64,000 nt of DNA from an uncultured Eubacterium sp. GTDB taxonomy: Bacteria; Bacillota; Clostridia; Lachnospirales; Lachnospiraceae. Shown here in pieces: positions 27,309 through 36,233 of this stretch; position 1 is the first letter of the stretch, and every line of letters starts with the position of its first letter. The notes below the pieces were generated by a model that saw only the letters and a list, made by a program, of their open reading frames with translations, ran no database searches and was not told where the DNA came from. Where the stretch lies: assembly GCA_910586225.1 (NCBI GenBank), contig CAJUIL010000001.1:62001-126000 (forward strand). The letters are read 5' to 3'. The translations under genes were made by a program, and so were the position numbers.

Positions 27309-28691
27309 TTATTCGCTTTTTACAATGTTCTGCATCCAGATGCCCTTTCGCACAAGGATAAATCCGATCAGGCATTTGAGCAGGTCGCCAAGCTGCACCA
27401 TCACATACACCCCAAGCACCGGGAGCGCCGTGAAACGGCTCAGCGTAAATGCGATGACCACACTCACGCACCAGATAAACACACTGTCAAACAAAAACGT
27501 AATGACCGTCTGCCCGCCGGAACGGAGCGTAAAATACGCGGCGTGCAAAAACGCATTCTGCGGCATAAACACCGCCGTCGCCATAATAAAATACTTCGCC
27601 AGCTCCCTCGCCTCATCATTGATCTTGTACAATCCCGGAAACAGCGGCGCCAGTAAAAACATCAGCGCAGCCATACACGTACAGCTGAATACAGAAAACG
27701 CGATCAGCTTATTATCCGTATCCCTGGCCTCTTCCATTTTTCCTGCGCCAAGCAGCTGCCCAACAATGATCGCCACAGAATCGCCCATAGCGATAAAGAC
27801 GATATTAAAAACATTGTTGATCGTATTTGCCACATTCAGCCCCGCTACCACATTCAGCCCCCGGATGGAGTAACACTGTGTCAGCATCGCCATCCCCGCT
27901 GCCCAGAGCGTCTCATTGAACAAGAGCGGGCTTCCTTTCAGGATGATCTTCACAACCAGCTCCTTTGGAAGCATCATCGTCTGGTATAAGCCCGGAATAA
28001 ACGGATATGTATCCGCGTCCTTGTGCACCCGATACATAATGATCAGCATTTCCACATAACGCGAAAGCACCGTAGCAATCGCGGCACCGCGTACGCCAAG
28101 CTGCGGCAGTCCCATTTTCCCATAAATAAGCAGATAATTAAATACCAAATTGACAAACACAGCAGCAATGCCAGCCTTCATCGGCAGGATCGTCTGTCCA
28201 CACTCGCGCAGCGTGCTCGCATAGATCTGCACGACAGCAAACGCCGGCAGCCCAAGCAGCATCAGATTTAAATACTGCTTTCCGTACATGAGCGCAGCAG
28301 CCGCGTCCGCACTGGAGCCGTCGCCTTTTAAATAAGCGCTGATCAAAAACGTCCCGCCCGTCATAAAAATAGCGATCGTAAGTCCCGTAACAGCCGCAGC
28401 CATCCAGAACTTAAAGCGCATTGTCTGGCGCACGCCCTCCTCATTGCCCTGCCCGAAGTACTGCGCCGTAAAGATCCCGGCGCCCGACACTCCGCCGAAC
28501 ATACATAAATTGTACACAAAAATAAGCTGGTTTACAATCGCGGCACCTGACATCTGTTCTGTCCCCACCTGCCCGATCATAATATTATCCAGCAGGCTTA
28601 CAAAATTAGTAATGCCGTTTTGAACCATGATCGGCACCGCGATAAAAAGCACCATTTTATAAAATGCCTTATTTCCAATTAATTTTGACAT
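27309..28691 (-). CDS. MATE family multidrug/solute exporter
   Basis: 460 residues with about 12 membrane segments in two homologous halves. The N-terminus (MVLFIAVPIMVQNGITNFVS) and LDNIMIGQVGTEQMSGAAIV are typical of the clostridial NorM/DinF-like group, where export is driven by Na+ or H+. The substrate is not predictable. It starts just past the decayed radical SAM gene and precedes a conserved hypothetical gene. Confidence 0.92.
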   Translation of the reverse strand: MSKLIGNKAFYKMVLFIAVPIMVQNGITNFVSLLDNIMIGQVGTEQMSGAAIVNQLIFVYNLCMFGGVSGAGIFTAQYFGQGNEEGVRQTMRFKFWMAAAVTGLTIAIFMTGGTFLISAYLKGDGSSADAAAALMYGKQYLNLMLLGLPAFAVVQIYASTLRECGQTILPMKAGIAAVFVNLVFNYLLIYGKMGLPQLGVRGAAIATVLSRYVEMLIIMYRVHKDADTYPFIPGLYQTMMLPKELVVKIILKGSPLLFNETLWAAGMAMLTQCYSIRGLNVVAGLNVANTINNVFNIVFIAMGDSVAIIVGQLLGAGKMEEARDTDNKLIAFSVFSCTCMAALMFLLAPLFPGLYKINDEARELAKYFIMATAVFMPQNAFLHAAYFTLRSGGQTVITFLFDSVFIWCVSVVIAFTLSRFTALPVLGVYVMVQLGDLLKCLIGFILVRKGIWMQNIVKSE

Positions 28692-28743
28692 TTGCCGCTA
28701 CCCCGCCACTTTCCTTTTATCCTTTTCCTTCTATAAATATCTG

Positions 28744-29078
28744 TCAGCAATTCCCGACAAACACATCCTCTACATATTTTCCTGCAAGATTCGCCAAACG
28801 GTATACCGTCTGCACATCCGTCGCTTCCCTGTCTGTCATATAGTAACGCGGAAAAAAGCGGGTCACATGAAGCGGAATACCGCTGCCGATCCACTGAACC
28901 TCTTCTTCCATCTGCGCCGCAGCGGCTTTTTCTCGATCGGATCGAGCGCCATAGCCGTGATCCAGCCATAATTCGCACACACGATCCTGCCGTCCTCCTG
29001 CTTCCTTGCCCCGCATCTGCCAAGCTGCCCGTCTTGCAGGCTGCAATGATGCATACAGGTCTGACAAACTACCCGCAA
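28744..29078 (-). pseudogene. AmmeMemoRadiSam system radical SAM enzyme, core deleted
   Basis: The 5' part (TTG at 29078 after GGGAGGTGA) reads VVCQTCMHHCSLQDGQLGRC, then VCANYGWITAMALDPIEKKP, the N-terminal zinc-like and DPIEKKPL motifs of this family. At about 28928 the reading jumps to another frame and continues with AAQMEEEVQWIGSGIPLHVT, FFPRYYMTDR and YVEDVFVGNC, the family C-terminus. The whole central radical SAM barrel including CxxxCxxC, about 200 residues, is gone. An out-of-frame deletion is the simplest reading; a functional product is impossible. Confidence 0.85.
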
Positions 29079-29094
29079 GATCTCACCTCCCAGC

Positions 29095-29512
29095 TCAAAT
29101 ATGCCGCACGACTTCAAACCGCTCCAGCTGTACTGGCTCATCCTCACCAATGCCCGCCTTCTGCTTTGCGATCGCAAGCTGCTCTTGTACGGTATCCACG
29201 CCATCCAGGTTTGGCAGCAGCTCTTGGGTCCCTGCTGGCCGCGCTGACCGCGTTGTGGATAAGCTCCTGCGCGATCGAAGGCTGTACCGCCTGAATCGTC
29301 CCGATACAGCCGCGCAGTCTCAGCGGCGCGCTCCCCTCCTGCGACGTACGGTCCTTGATCTTGATCGAAACAAACACCCCGGCGCGTGTCTCGTACATTT
29401 CCTCTGGAAGTCCGGATGGCACTTGTATCTGCCTGCCCGTGCGGACATATTCATCGATCGTTTGACGCGCAGGCTGTACATACGCATCCCCTTGCTTCGT
29501 TTGCTGTGTCAT
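29095..29512 (-). pseudogene. AmmeMemoRadiSam system protein A (AMMECR1), internal deletion and frameshift
   Basis: From the ATG at 29512 the AMMECR1 N-terminal half is intact (TRAGVFVSIKIKD, LRGCIGTIQAVQPSIAQELI, NAVSAASRDPR). At about 29227 the family sequence continues only in another frame, ELLPNLDGVDTVQEQLAIAK through ERFEVVRHI with a stop at 29095. Roughly 45-50 residues between RDPR and LLPNL are absent. The gene is therefore inactivated independently of its radical SAM neighbour. Confidence 0.85.
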
Positions 29513-29548
29513 TGACGCATCCTCCTTTCTGAAATGAATGTTGCTTGA

Positions 29549-30347
29549 TCAATCTACCATATATTCACATACGCCATAACCGACTCCAAAAGGCCCCTCA
29601 TAAGAGATCCTCGTCGGCGTAACCGCAAGCCCTTCCAAAGCTCCTGCCAAGATCGTAAACGAACGATGCCCGCATTCTCCAGCCTTTTCGCAAAAATCCT
29701 CGGAAAAGGAAAGCAGCCTTGCAAAATCCCCGGTTCCCATAACATCCATGATCCGTTTGTCGTATTCCGGCCCTTCCTTCTTGTATCCGTACGGGCCGTC
29801 CGCCTTTAATCGGTGCGACAGATCGCCGCTTGCAATGATGACTGCCCGTTCCCCCAGCGCTTCCACTGACTCCCGGATACATCTGCCTAATGCGAAATGG
29901 CTGCACAGCGAAAGCCCTGACAGCCCGATCCGGACCAGCTTATAATTTTGCCAATACTGGTTCACAAAATAAAGCGGCACCATCGTACCGTGGTCAAGAC
30001 GGCGGTCACGCTCCCCATCAGTCCCAGCTGGCAGTTTTTTCATCCGCACGCCTGCAAAGCTCTGCGACCAGCTTTGTATCATAAGAGACGTTCACCGTTA
30101 CCTGCCCGGCCCCAAACCGCCCGAAATCCCCTTCGGCTCCGGCTCCTGGTGAGATATGGAAATAATCCGCGTACATCACATGATGCGGCGAGAGCAGCAC
30201 GATCGTTTCCGGCTGCAGGCTGCCAAGCTTTTTCGCGCAGGCATGATACGCATCGATTGTCTTTTGGATTTCTTTTTCTCCGCCCCTGCCAATCTCCGGT
30301 ACGATCAACGGCGGATGCGGAAGCATAAATGCTGCCTGAATCCCCAT
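29549..30347 (-). pseudogene. AmmeMemoRadiSam system protein B (Memo-like), single-base frameshift
   Basis: The first part (ATG at 30347) reads MLPHPPLIVPEIGRGGEKEI and VLLSPHHVMYADYF, the Memo/extradiol-dioxygenase-like fold. At an A6 run near 30036-30041 the frame is lost. The rest (LPAGTDGERDRRLDHGTMVP, ASGDLSHRLK, GPFGVGYGVCEYMVD) is intact in the next frame. Removing one A gives a continuous DEKLPAGTDGER reading and a full-length protein of about 265 residues. It may be a mutation, a sequencing error, or a slippery site; the neighbours' deletions favour decay. Confidence 0.8.
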
Positions 30348-30393
30348 TTTTATCTGACACCTCCCATTTCTATAATAAAATATAATCCCTGCA

Positions 30394-31626
30394 TCAAAAT
30401 AAATAGGCGGACATCACGTAGTTGCTAACATCCGTCCCGTACGCCGTCAGGCAGTATCCATCCTTTGTCCGCTCGATCAAACCTTGCTTTAATTGTTCGT
30501 CTAAGACACTCCCATATACTTCTTCGATCGTTTTTAAAAACTGCCTTTGAAATTCTGCTGAAGACACTCCGCACATCATACGGAGTCCCAAAAACATAAA
30601 TTCCTCCATCTGCGCCGGAACGCTTAATTCCTCCCGGTATACCGCGGCTGCGGAAAGCTGTACGGACTGCGTAGGAAAAGCGCTGTCCTTTTCCATATTT
30701 GCCATAAAATCGATCGTTAAATATTCCTTTAACTTTTCTGCATTCGAAAACCGCACGTTTTCTACCAATGACGCCGCCCCAAGCCCAAGGCCCAAGTAAT
30801 CCCTGCGCAGCCAGTAGCCGGTATTATGACGGCACGCAAACCCGTCCTTTGCGTAATTCGAGATTTCATAATGCATATAGCCCGCGTCCTGCAGCCGCTT
30901 TCCGGTCAGTGTGTACATTTTCCGCTCCTCTTCCTCCGATGGAAGAAGGCGCTGCTCTTTTCCTTTTTCCCGCAGCTGCGCCGCCTGCCCATACAGCTCA
31001 AAAAACGGTGTTCCCTCTTCGATGATCAGGCTGTACGCAGAAATATGCTCTGGCTGCAGCGCAATTACTTTTTCTAACGTTTTCTCATAACTGCTCGCTG
31101 TCTGCCCCGGAAGTGCAGAAATAATATCTACATTTATATTTTTGATTCCCAGCTGCCTTGCCGTTTCATAATTTTTCACAAACTGCTCATACGTATGGAT
31201 CCTGCCAAGCAGCTGCAGCTCGTGATCATCCGCCGACTGCAGGCCGAAGCTAAGACGGCTGACGCCTGCGTTTTGATACGCACGCAGCTTGTCCGCATCT
31301 ACCGTACCCGGATTGCACTCCACCGTAACCTCCGCGTCCGGTGCAATCACAAAGCTTTCCGCCAGCTGACTTAAGATCGCGCTCATCTGCCCGGTATCCA
31401 GCATCGACGGCGTACCGCCGCCGACAAAGATACTCGTAACACACCTGTCCTGATACAGACTTCCCATAACAGCGATCTCTTTTTTCAGCTGTTCTGTATA
31501 AGCCTGTCGGACGTCCTCCGGTGCGGGCGCTGACAAAAAATCACAGTAACGGCACTTTTTCACGCAAAACGGAATATGGACATACAGCTGCAGCTTTCTT
31601 CTTTCCGTATCTTTTTCAATCTTCAT
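30394..31626 (-). CDS. hemW: HemW-type radical SAM heme chaperone / coproporphyrinogen oxidase-like
   Basis: 410 residues. The iron-sulphur motif CVKKCRYCDF (CxxxCxxC, near 21) follows LYVHIPF, with GGGTPSML, EVTVECNPGTVD and SRLSFGLQS as expected for HemW, and the C-terminal HemN_C domain is present. HemW is thought to insert heme into target proteins; the lack of CxxxCxxCxC marks it as HemW, not HemN. The start overlaps the lepA stop by 11 bases, the common lepA-hemW order in Firmicutes. Confidence 0.92.
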   Translation of the reverse strand: MKIEKDTERRKLQLYVHIPFCVKKCRYCDFLSAPAPEDVRQAYTEQLKKEIAVMGSLYQDRCVTSIFVGGGTPSMLDTGQMSAILSQLAESFVIAPDAEVTVECNPGTVDADKLRAYQNAGVSRLSFGLQSADDHELQLLGRIHTYEQFVKNYETARQLGIKNINVDIISALPGQTASSYEKTLEKVIALQPEHISAYSLIIEEGTPFFELYGQAAQLREKGKEQRLLPSEEEERKMYTLTGKRLQDAGYMHYEISNYAKDGFACRHNTGYWLRRDYLGLGLGAASLVENVRFSNAEKLKEYLTIDFMANMEKDSAFPTQSVQLSAAAVYREELSVPAQMEEFMFLGLRMMCGVSSAEFQRQFLKTIEEVYGSVLDEQLKQGLIERTKDGYCLTAYGTDVSNYVMSAYLF

Positions 31627-33427
31627 CCAGCTTTAGCACACTCATAAACGCTTCCTGCGGAATCTCTACGCTTCCGATCTGGCGCATCCGTTTTTTTCCT
31701 TCCTTCTGCTTTTCCAGCAGCTTCTTCTTACGTGTAATATCCCCGCCATAGCATTTTGCCAGCACATCTTTGCGCATCGCGCGTACCGTTTCCCTCGCAA
31801 TGACCCTGCTGCCAACGGCCGCTTGGATCGGGATCTCAAACAAATGCCGCGGAATCTCTTCTTTTAAACGCTCGCACATCCTGCGGCCGCGCTCGTAAGC
31901 CGTTCCTGAAAATACAATAAAAGAAAGCGCGTCAACCTCTTCCTTATTGATCAGGATATCCAGCTTGACCAGATCCGATCTTTGATAACCCTTCATTTCG
32001 TAATCAAACGACGCATAGCCTCTGGAGCGGGACTTTAAAGCGTCAAAAAAGTCGTAAATAATCTCATTTAGCGGGATCGTATATTTCAGCCTTGCCCTTG
32101 TCTCCTCCAGATATTCCATGCTGATATAGATCCCCCTGCGCTGCTGGCACAGATCCATGATCGGCCCGATATACTCGCTGGATACCATGATCTCAGCGTC
32201 CACAACCGGCTCCTCCATATAGTCGATCTCCGCAGGCTCCGGCAGGTTCGACGGATTCGTCAGCTCCAGCATCGTCCCGTCCGTCTTATAAACGCGGTAA
32301 ACAACGCCTGGCGCTGTCGTTACGAGATCCAGATGAAACTCCCGCTCCAACCGCTCTTGGATGATTTCCAGATGCAAAAGCCCCAAAAAGCCGCAGCGGA
32401 AGCCAAATCCAAGCGCGATCGACGTCTCCGCTTCAAACTGGAGCGCGGCGTCGTTTAACTGCAGCTTTTCCAGCGCGTCCCGCAGGTCCGGGTATTTTGT
32501 CGTATCCGCCGGATACAGCCCGCAGTATACCATCGGATTGACCTTTTTATAGCCCGGCAGCGGCTGCTCGCACGGACGGTCTGCCTGTGTGATCGTATCT
32601 CCGACACGGGTATCCTTTACGTTTTTCAGGCTCGCGGTCAGATAGCCGACCATCCCGGCGCTCAGCTCCTCGCTTGGGATAAACTGGCCTGCTCCGAAAT
32701 AGCCGACTTCTACCACCTCCGCCTGCGCTCCTGTAGCCATCATGCGGATCTTCGTCCCCGGCTTTACTGTCCCCTCCCGCACACGGCAAAAGACGATGAC
32801 CCCTTTATAGGAATCGTATTTCGAGTCAAAGATCAACGCCTGCAGCGGCGCGGACGCATCTCCCTGCGGCGACGGGATCTTCTCTACGATCGCCTCCAGC
32901 ACCTTTTCAATATTGACTCCCGTTTTCGCGGAAATGAGCGGCGCGTCTGAGGCGTCCAGCCCAATAATATCCTCGATCTCTTCTTTGACACGCTCCGGGT
33001 CTGCGCTCGGCAGGTCAATCTTATTAATGACCGGAAATACCTCCAAGTCATGATCCAGCGCCAGATACACGTTTGCCAATGTCTGTGCCTCAATACCCTG
33101 CGCGGCGTCTACGACAAGCACAGCCCCGTCGCACGCTGCAAGGCTTCTGGACACCTCGTACGTAAAGTCTACGTGTCCCGGCGTATCGATCAGATTAAAA
33201 ATATATTCCATGCCGTCCTTCGCTTTATAAATTATACGGACAGCCTGCGACTTGATCGTAATCCCACGCTCCCGTTCCAGATCCATATTGTCCAATACCT
33301 GAGCCTGCATCTCACGCTCTGTCAAAAGTCCCGTCTTTTCAATAATACGGTCCGCCAAGGTAGACTTTCCGTGATCGATATGGGCCACAATACAAAAATT
33401 TCTGATTCTGCTCTGATCTGCTGCCAT
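31616..33427 (-). CDS. lepA: Elongation factor 4 (LepA) GTPase
   Basis: 603 residues. G1 AHIDHGKST, G3 DTPGHVDF and G4 NKIDLPSADP are clear. The EF-G-like domains follow, and the LepA-specific C-terminal domain ends at the short tail. LepA back-translocates or aids assembly of ribosomes under stress. The ATG at 33427 is five bases after GGAGG and fits the family N-terminus; longer in-frame starts to 33472 run into an inverted repeat. HemW follows. Confidence 0.95.
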   Translation of the reverse strand: MAADQSRIRNFCIVAHIDHGKSTLADRIIEKTGLLTEREMQAQVLDNMDLERERGITIKSQAVRIIYKAKDGMEYIFNLIDTPGHVDFTYEVSRSLAACDGAVLVVDAAQGIEAQTLANVYLALDHDLEVFPVINKIDLPSADPERVKEEIEDIIGLDASDAPLISAKTGVNIEKVLEAIVEKIPSPQGDASAPLQALIFDSKYDSYKGVIVFCRVREGTVKPGTKIRMMATGAQAEVVEVGYFGAGQFIPSEELSAGMVGYLTASLKNVKDTRVGDTITQADRPCEQPLPGYKKVNPMVYCGLYPADTTKYPDLRDALEKLQLNDAALQFEAETSIALGFGFRCGFLGLLHLEIIQERLEREFHLDLVTTAPGVVYRVYKTDGTMLELTNPSNLPEPAEIDYMEEPVVDAEIMVSSEYIGPIMDLCQQRRGIYISMEYLEETRARLKYTIPLNEIIYDFFDALKSRSRGYASFDYEMKGYQRSDLVKLDILINKEEVDALSFIVFSGTAYERGRRMCERLKEEIPRHLFEIPIQAAVGSRVIARETVRAMRKDVLAKCYGGDITRKKKLLEKQKEGKKRMRQIGSVEIPQEAFMSVLKLDED

Positions 33428-33445
33428 AATCTCCTCCATCCTTAA

Positions 33446-33512
33446 CTGTAACAGCTGTAACAGTCCTGACAAGCCAGGCTTTATCCCTGTCCAGGTTGAT
33501 CAGCTGTTACAG
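33446..33512. promoter_or_regulatory. Long inverted repeat in the lepA leader
   Basis: CTGTAACAGCTG at 33446-33457 is perfectly complementary to CAGCTGTTACAG at 33501-33512, and an overlapping direct repeat of TGTAACAG lies inside the first arm. It sits between the lepA promoter and ATG, so it could be an RNA hairpin or a protein-binding site. Confidence 0.7.
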
Positions 33513-33534
33513 GCAAAAAATCGTATACCGTCAC

Positions 33535-33563
33535 ATCTTAACATAATTTAAGAACGTATGCAA
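33535..33563 (-). promoter_or_regulatory. Sigma-A promoter of lepA-hemW
   Basis: TTGCAT (33558-33563), 17-base spacer, TAAGAT (33535-33540) on the minus strand. Confidence 0.65.
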
Positions 33564-33578
33564 TATTTTCCGGCACAT

Positions 33579-33623
33579 AAAAAAGGCGCTTGCCGCGTCC
33601 TGTCCAACACAGCAAGAGCCCTT
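33579..33623 (-). terminator. Terminator of the LacI-family gene
   Basis: AAGGCGCTTGC at 33583-33593 pairs imperfectly with GCAAGAGCCCTT at 33612-33623, and a T-run follows on the minus strand. Confidence 0.65.
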
Positions 33624-33667
33624 ATAACAAGCCTGCAGACACAACGTTTGGCTGTCTGCGTCTTTCA

Positions 33668-34642
33668 TTAAGAAGCCTCTACAATATAATAGCCAAGCTT
33701 CACCTCTTTGATCGAAGCTTCCCCTTTTTCCAGTACTTCCAGCAGCATCTTGACCGCGATCTCCCCGCTGCGCTCATAAGAATAATGCACCGTAATGAGC
33801 GGCGGCGCCGTAACCTTTGCCATGTCCGAATCACCCTGCCCGGCCACAACAATCTGCTGCGGCACCTCGATACCCTGCTCGCACAGATATTGCCGCGCTC
33901 CGGCCGCCATCGTATCTGTCGCACAGACCAGCCCGTCCAGATCTTTACAGCGCGTTAACAGCTCCTTCGCCTTTTCATAGCCTGACGCGATGGAAAAATC
34001 CGCCGTAACCTCATTTTCTGTCAAGGTGTCAAAGCCCATTTCACAGACCGCGTCGCAAAATCCCCGGTAACGCTCAGCGCCCACCGCCTGATCCTGGCGC
34101 AGCGCCCCGATATAACCCAGGCGCTTCCTGCCCTTTTCCAGCAGCAGTCTTGTCAGGTCATACGCTGCGTGATAATCATCGTGAAAGACACAGTAATATC
34201 CGGATAACCGCTGCCCTACGATGACAACCGGCACCATCATCCTTTTTAAAATCCGTTTATGTTCTGTCGTAAATACCGTAGCTGCAAGGATTACTCCATC
34301 TACCTGCTTATTGTTAAACGCAGTCAGATATTCTGATTCCTTTTTCGGATCATTCTGCGTAACCGCTAATAGTGTCTGGTATTCGCTGTCATTCAAAATT
34401 GATAAAATTCCCTCTACAATCCTCCCGATCGACGCGGACGCTACCTTTGGTACGATCACGCCGATCATTTTTGTTTTTTTCGTCCGTAATGTTTGTGCCT
34501 GCACTGAAGGACGGTATCCGGTCTCCTCTACGACCTTTCGAATTGCCGCTTTTTTTTCATCTGAAATATGCCCGTTATTGAAGTAACGTGAAACAGCTGC
34601 ACTGGATACCCCTGCCAGTTTCGCAATTTCTGCAATATTCAT
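33668..34642 (-). CDS. LacI family transcriptional regulator
   Basis: 324 residues: an N-terminal helix-turn-helix (MNIAEIAKLAGVSSAAVSRY) and a periplasmic-binding-protein-like sensor domain (KMIGVIVPKVASASIGRIVE to the end). ATG at 34642 lies eight bases after AGGAG. The sensor pocket resembles regulators of PTS sugars (ScrR/TreR group), an impression strengthened by the EIIB gene just upstream. Its own leader carries a TGTAGCAG/CTGCTACA inverted repeat (34675-34710) that may be an operator. Confidence 0.9.
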   Translation of the reverse strand: MNIAEIAKLAGVSSAAVSRYFNNGHISDEKKAAIRKVVEETGYRPSVQAQTLRTKKTKMIGVIVPKVASASIGRIVEGILSILNDSEYQTLLAVTQNDPKKESEYLTAFNNKQVDGVILAATVFTTEHKRILKRMMVPVVIVGQRLSGYYCVFHDDYHAAYDLTRLLLEKGRKRLGYIGALRQDQAVGAERYRGFCDAVCEMGFDTLTENEVTADFSIASGYEKAKELLTRCKDLDGLVCATDTMAAGARQYLCEQGIEVPQQIVVAGQGDSDMAKVTAPPLITVHYSYERSGEIAVKMLLEVLEKGEASIKEVKLGYYIVEAS

Positions 34643-34674
34643 TCTCATCACTCCTTGTATCTTGAAAAATGCAA

Positions 34675-34710
34675 TGTAGCAGCCAAACAAACCATGTGCA
34701 AACTGCTACA
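34675..34710. promoter_or_regulatory. Inverted repeat upstream of the LacI-family gene
   Basis: TGTAGCAG at 34675-34682 and its complement CTGCTACA at 34703-34710, 20 bases apart. Candidate operator or leader hairpin downstream of a possible TATAAT. Confidence 0.45.
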
Positions 34711-34735
34711 ATCTCCTTTCACATTATACCATATT

Positions 34736-35086
34736 TCAGTCATTTTTTCCAGAGAAAAAGTTAATTATTTTATCACGAAGGTTTACGTTTTCCTGCTCCT
34801 TTGCGTCTGCCCGCTCCTCCGCTGCGGCAGGTATCCCGCTGATCTTTAAAAATTGCTCGTAGACCTTTGACACCATACCGGCATCCAGCAGTATGTGGAT
34901 CTGTCCATTTGTGCTGAACACCCCTTTTACGCCATCCACCTGTTCCAGCCCTTGAAAATCCACCTGCTCATTGTCCGCTGTCGCAAAACGCAATCTGGTC
35001 GCGCAGCAGCCTGCTTGGATCAAATTGCCTCTTTCTCCAAGTATCTCATAAATCTCTTTCGCACATTTTACAGCATCTACTGACAT
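34736..35086 (-). CDS. Free-standing PTS EIIB domain (glucose/sucrose family)
   Basis: 116 residues that match only the N-terminal EIIB domain of EIIBC transporters: CAKEIYEILGERGNLIQAGC and ATRLRF, where the phosphorylated Cys lies in GCCATRLRF, then VKGVFSTNGQIHILLD. The C-terminus NLRDKIINFFSG is the linker that normally leads into EIIC, but a stop follows. No EIIC or EIIA gene is near. It may be a relic, or a phosphorylatable regulator acting with the LacI protein. The ATG at 35086 follows AAGGAAGGGG. Confidence 0.8.
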   Translation of the reverse strand: MSVDAVKCAKEIYEILGERGNLIQAGCCATRLRFATADNEQVDFQGLEQVDGVKGVFSTNGQIHILLDAGMVSKVYEQFLKISGIPAAAEERADAKEQENVNLRDKIINFFSGKND

Positions 35087-35159
35087 CTTTGTCCCCTTCC
35101 TTTCTCCTGTGTGATCGCGGCGCATAGCGCTTGTAAGCTGCCGCGGTATTTTTACACGG

Positions 35160-35200
35160 TTGTCAGTTTATCATATGTTATCCAATGTGTAAATTGACAA
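35160..35200 (-). promoter_or_regulatory. Sigma-A promoter of the EIIB gene with flanking inverted repeat
   Basis: TTTACA (35188-35193), 17-base spacer, TAAACT (35165-35170) on the minus strand, bracketed by TTGTCA (35160-35165) and TGACAA (35195-35200). Confidence 0.6.
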
Positions 35201-35241
35201 TACAGACAATTTTTTCCGGACACGCAATTTTGCGTAACAGT

Positions 35242-36120
35242 TCAGGCAAGCTTCTCCTCTCTCACCTTATCCGTATAGATCAATCGGTGTTTAATAAACG
35301 CGGTACGGATCCCGTTTTCATGAAAAGCAGGACAAATATCATCCGCAACGCTTTTTAACTTTTCGCTTCCGTTTTTCATGCAGATGCCAAGCCCGGCTGT
35401 CCGCAGCATTTCCAGGTCGTTCATGCTGTCTCCGATCGCAACGGCGCTGTCAAGCGGCAGTTCAAGATAACGGCAGACACGTTCGACAGCCCTGCCTTTA
35501 TCAAACGCTTTATTTACCACTTCCCCATTGATCATGCCGCTTCCATCCCGCTCCTGTATGCAAAAATCAAAGTCCTCCAGCGACTCCTGCGCCCGTGCCA
35601 GAGCTTCCATCGATGTACCCGCAAACACGATCTTATAAATAGGCTCGCCCTGATACTCCTCCAGCGGCCGGATATGTAACGAACGCTCCAGCTGCTCTCT
35701 CCAGCGCAGAAGCTCGCTGTTTTTCCCTTCTGCGGCATGACTGCGCAAAAAGTCCCGGAATGAGGTATCGGTGTAAGAAGCGTCCATACATTCGATCGTG
35801 CTGAAAATGCCGTTTTCTTTTAATACCCTAAGCACGCTGCGGCTCTGCTCCGGGGTCATCGGACAGTCAAAAATCACATTTTTATGGCATTCCACATATC
35901 CGCCGGAGCTTCCGATAATACCGTCAAAGCCGTATTCGAGTACCGGCCGCAGCATTGCGTAATTCCTGCCTGTGCACAAAAATACATAATGCCCTTCCTT
36001 TCTGGCCTGGCGGATTGCCCATACGGCTGACTTTGGCACATCGTTGCTGCCAGGCTTCGTAAGTGTTCCGTCAATATCCAGAAAAATGATCCTCCGAAAT
36101 TTGACATTCACCTGCTGCAT
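35242..36120 (-). CDS. HAD superfamily (Cof-type) phosphatase
   Basis: 292 residues. HAD motif I is FLDIDGTLTKPG (nucleophile and acid/base Asp), the C2-type cap covers about 80-190, and motif IV is VAIGDSMNDLEML. Such enzymes dephosphorylate sugar phosphates or cofactors. The ATG at 36120 follows AAAGGAGG, and the gene has its own sigma-A promoter. It lies between the PTS remnant and the radical SAM operon. Confidence 0.9.
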   Translation of the reverse strand: MQQVNVKFRRIIFLDIDGTLTKPGSNDVPKSAVWAIRQARKEGHYVFLCTGRNYAMLRPVLEYGFDGIIGSSGGYVECHKNVIFDCPMTPEQSRSVLRVLKENGIFSTIECMDASYTDTSFRDFLRSHAAEGKNSELLRWREQLERSLHIRPLEEYQGEPIYKIVFAGTSMEALARAQESLEDFDFCIQERDGSGMINGEVVNKAFDKGRAVERVCRYLELPLDSAVAIGDSMNDLEMLRTAGLGICMKNGSEKLKSVADDICPAFHENGIRTAFIKHRLIYTDKVREEKLA

Positions 36121-36163
36121 GAAAAAACCTCCTTTGTTGTGATCGATTTCATTTTTCGAAAAT

Positions 36164-36192
36164 ATCATACACAACAAAAAAGGTTTTGTAAA
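36164..36192 (-). promoter_or_regulatory. Sigma-A promoter of the HAD phosphatase gene
   Basis: TTTACA (36187-36192), 17-base spacer, TATGAT (36164-36169) on the minus strand. Confidence 0.65.
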
Positions 36193-36233
36193 TTGGCATT
36201 TCCTACTAATTTTTCTTATGCTTTTTGGATATT

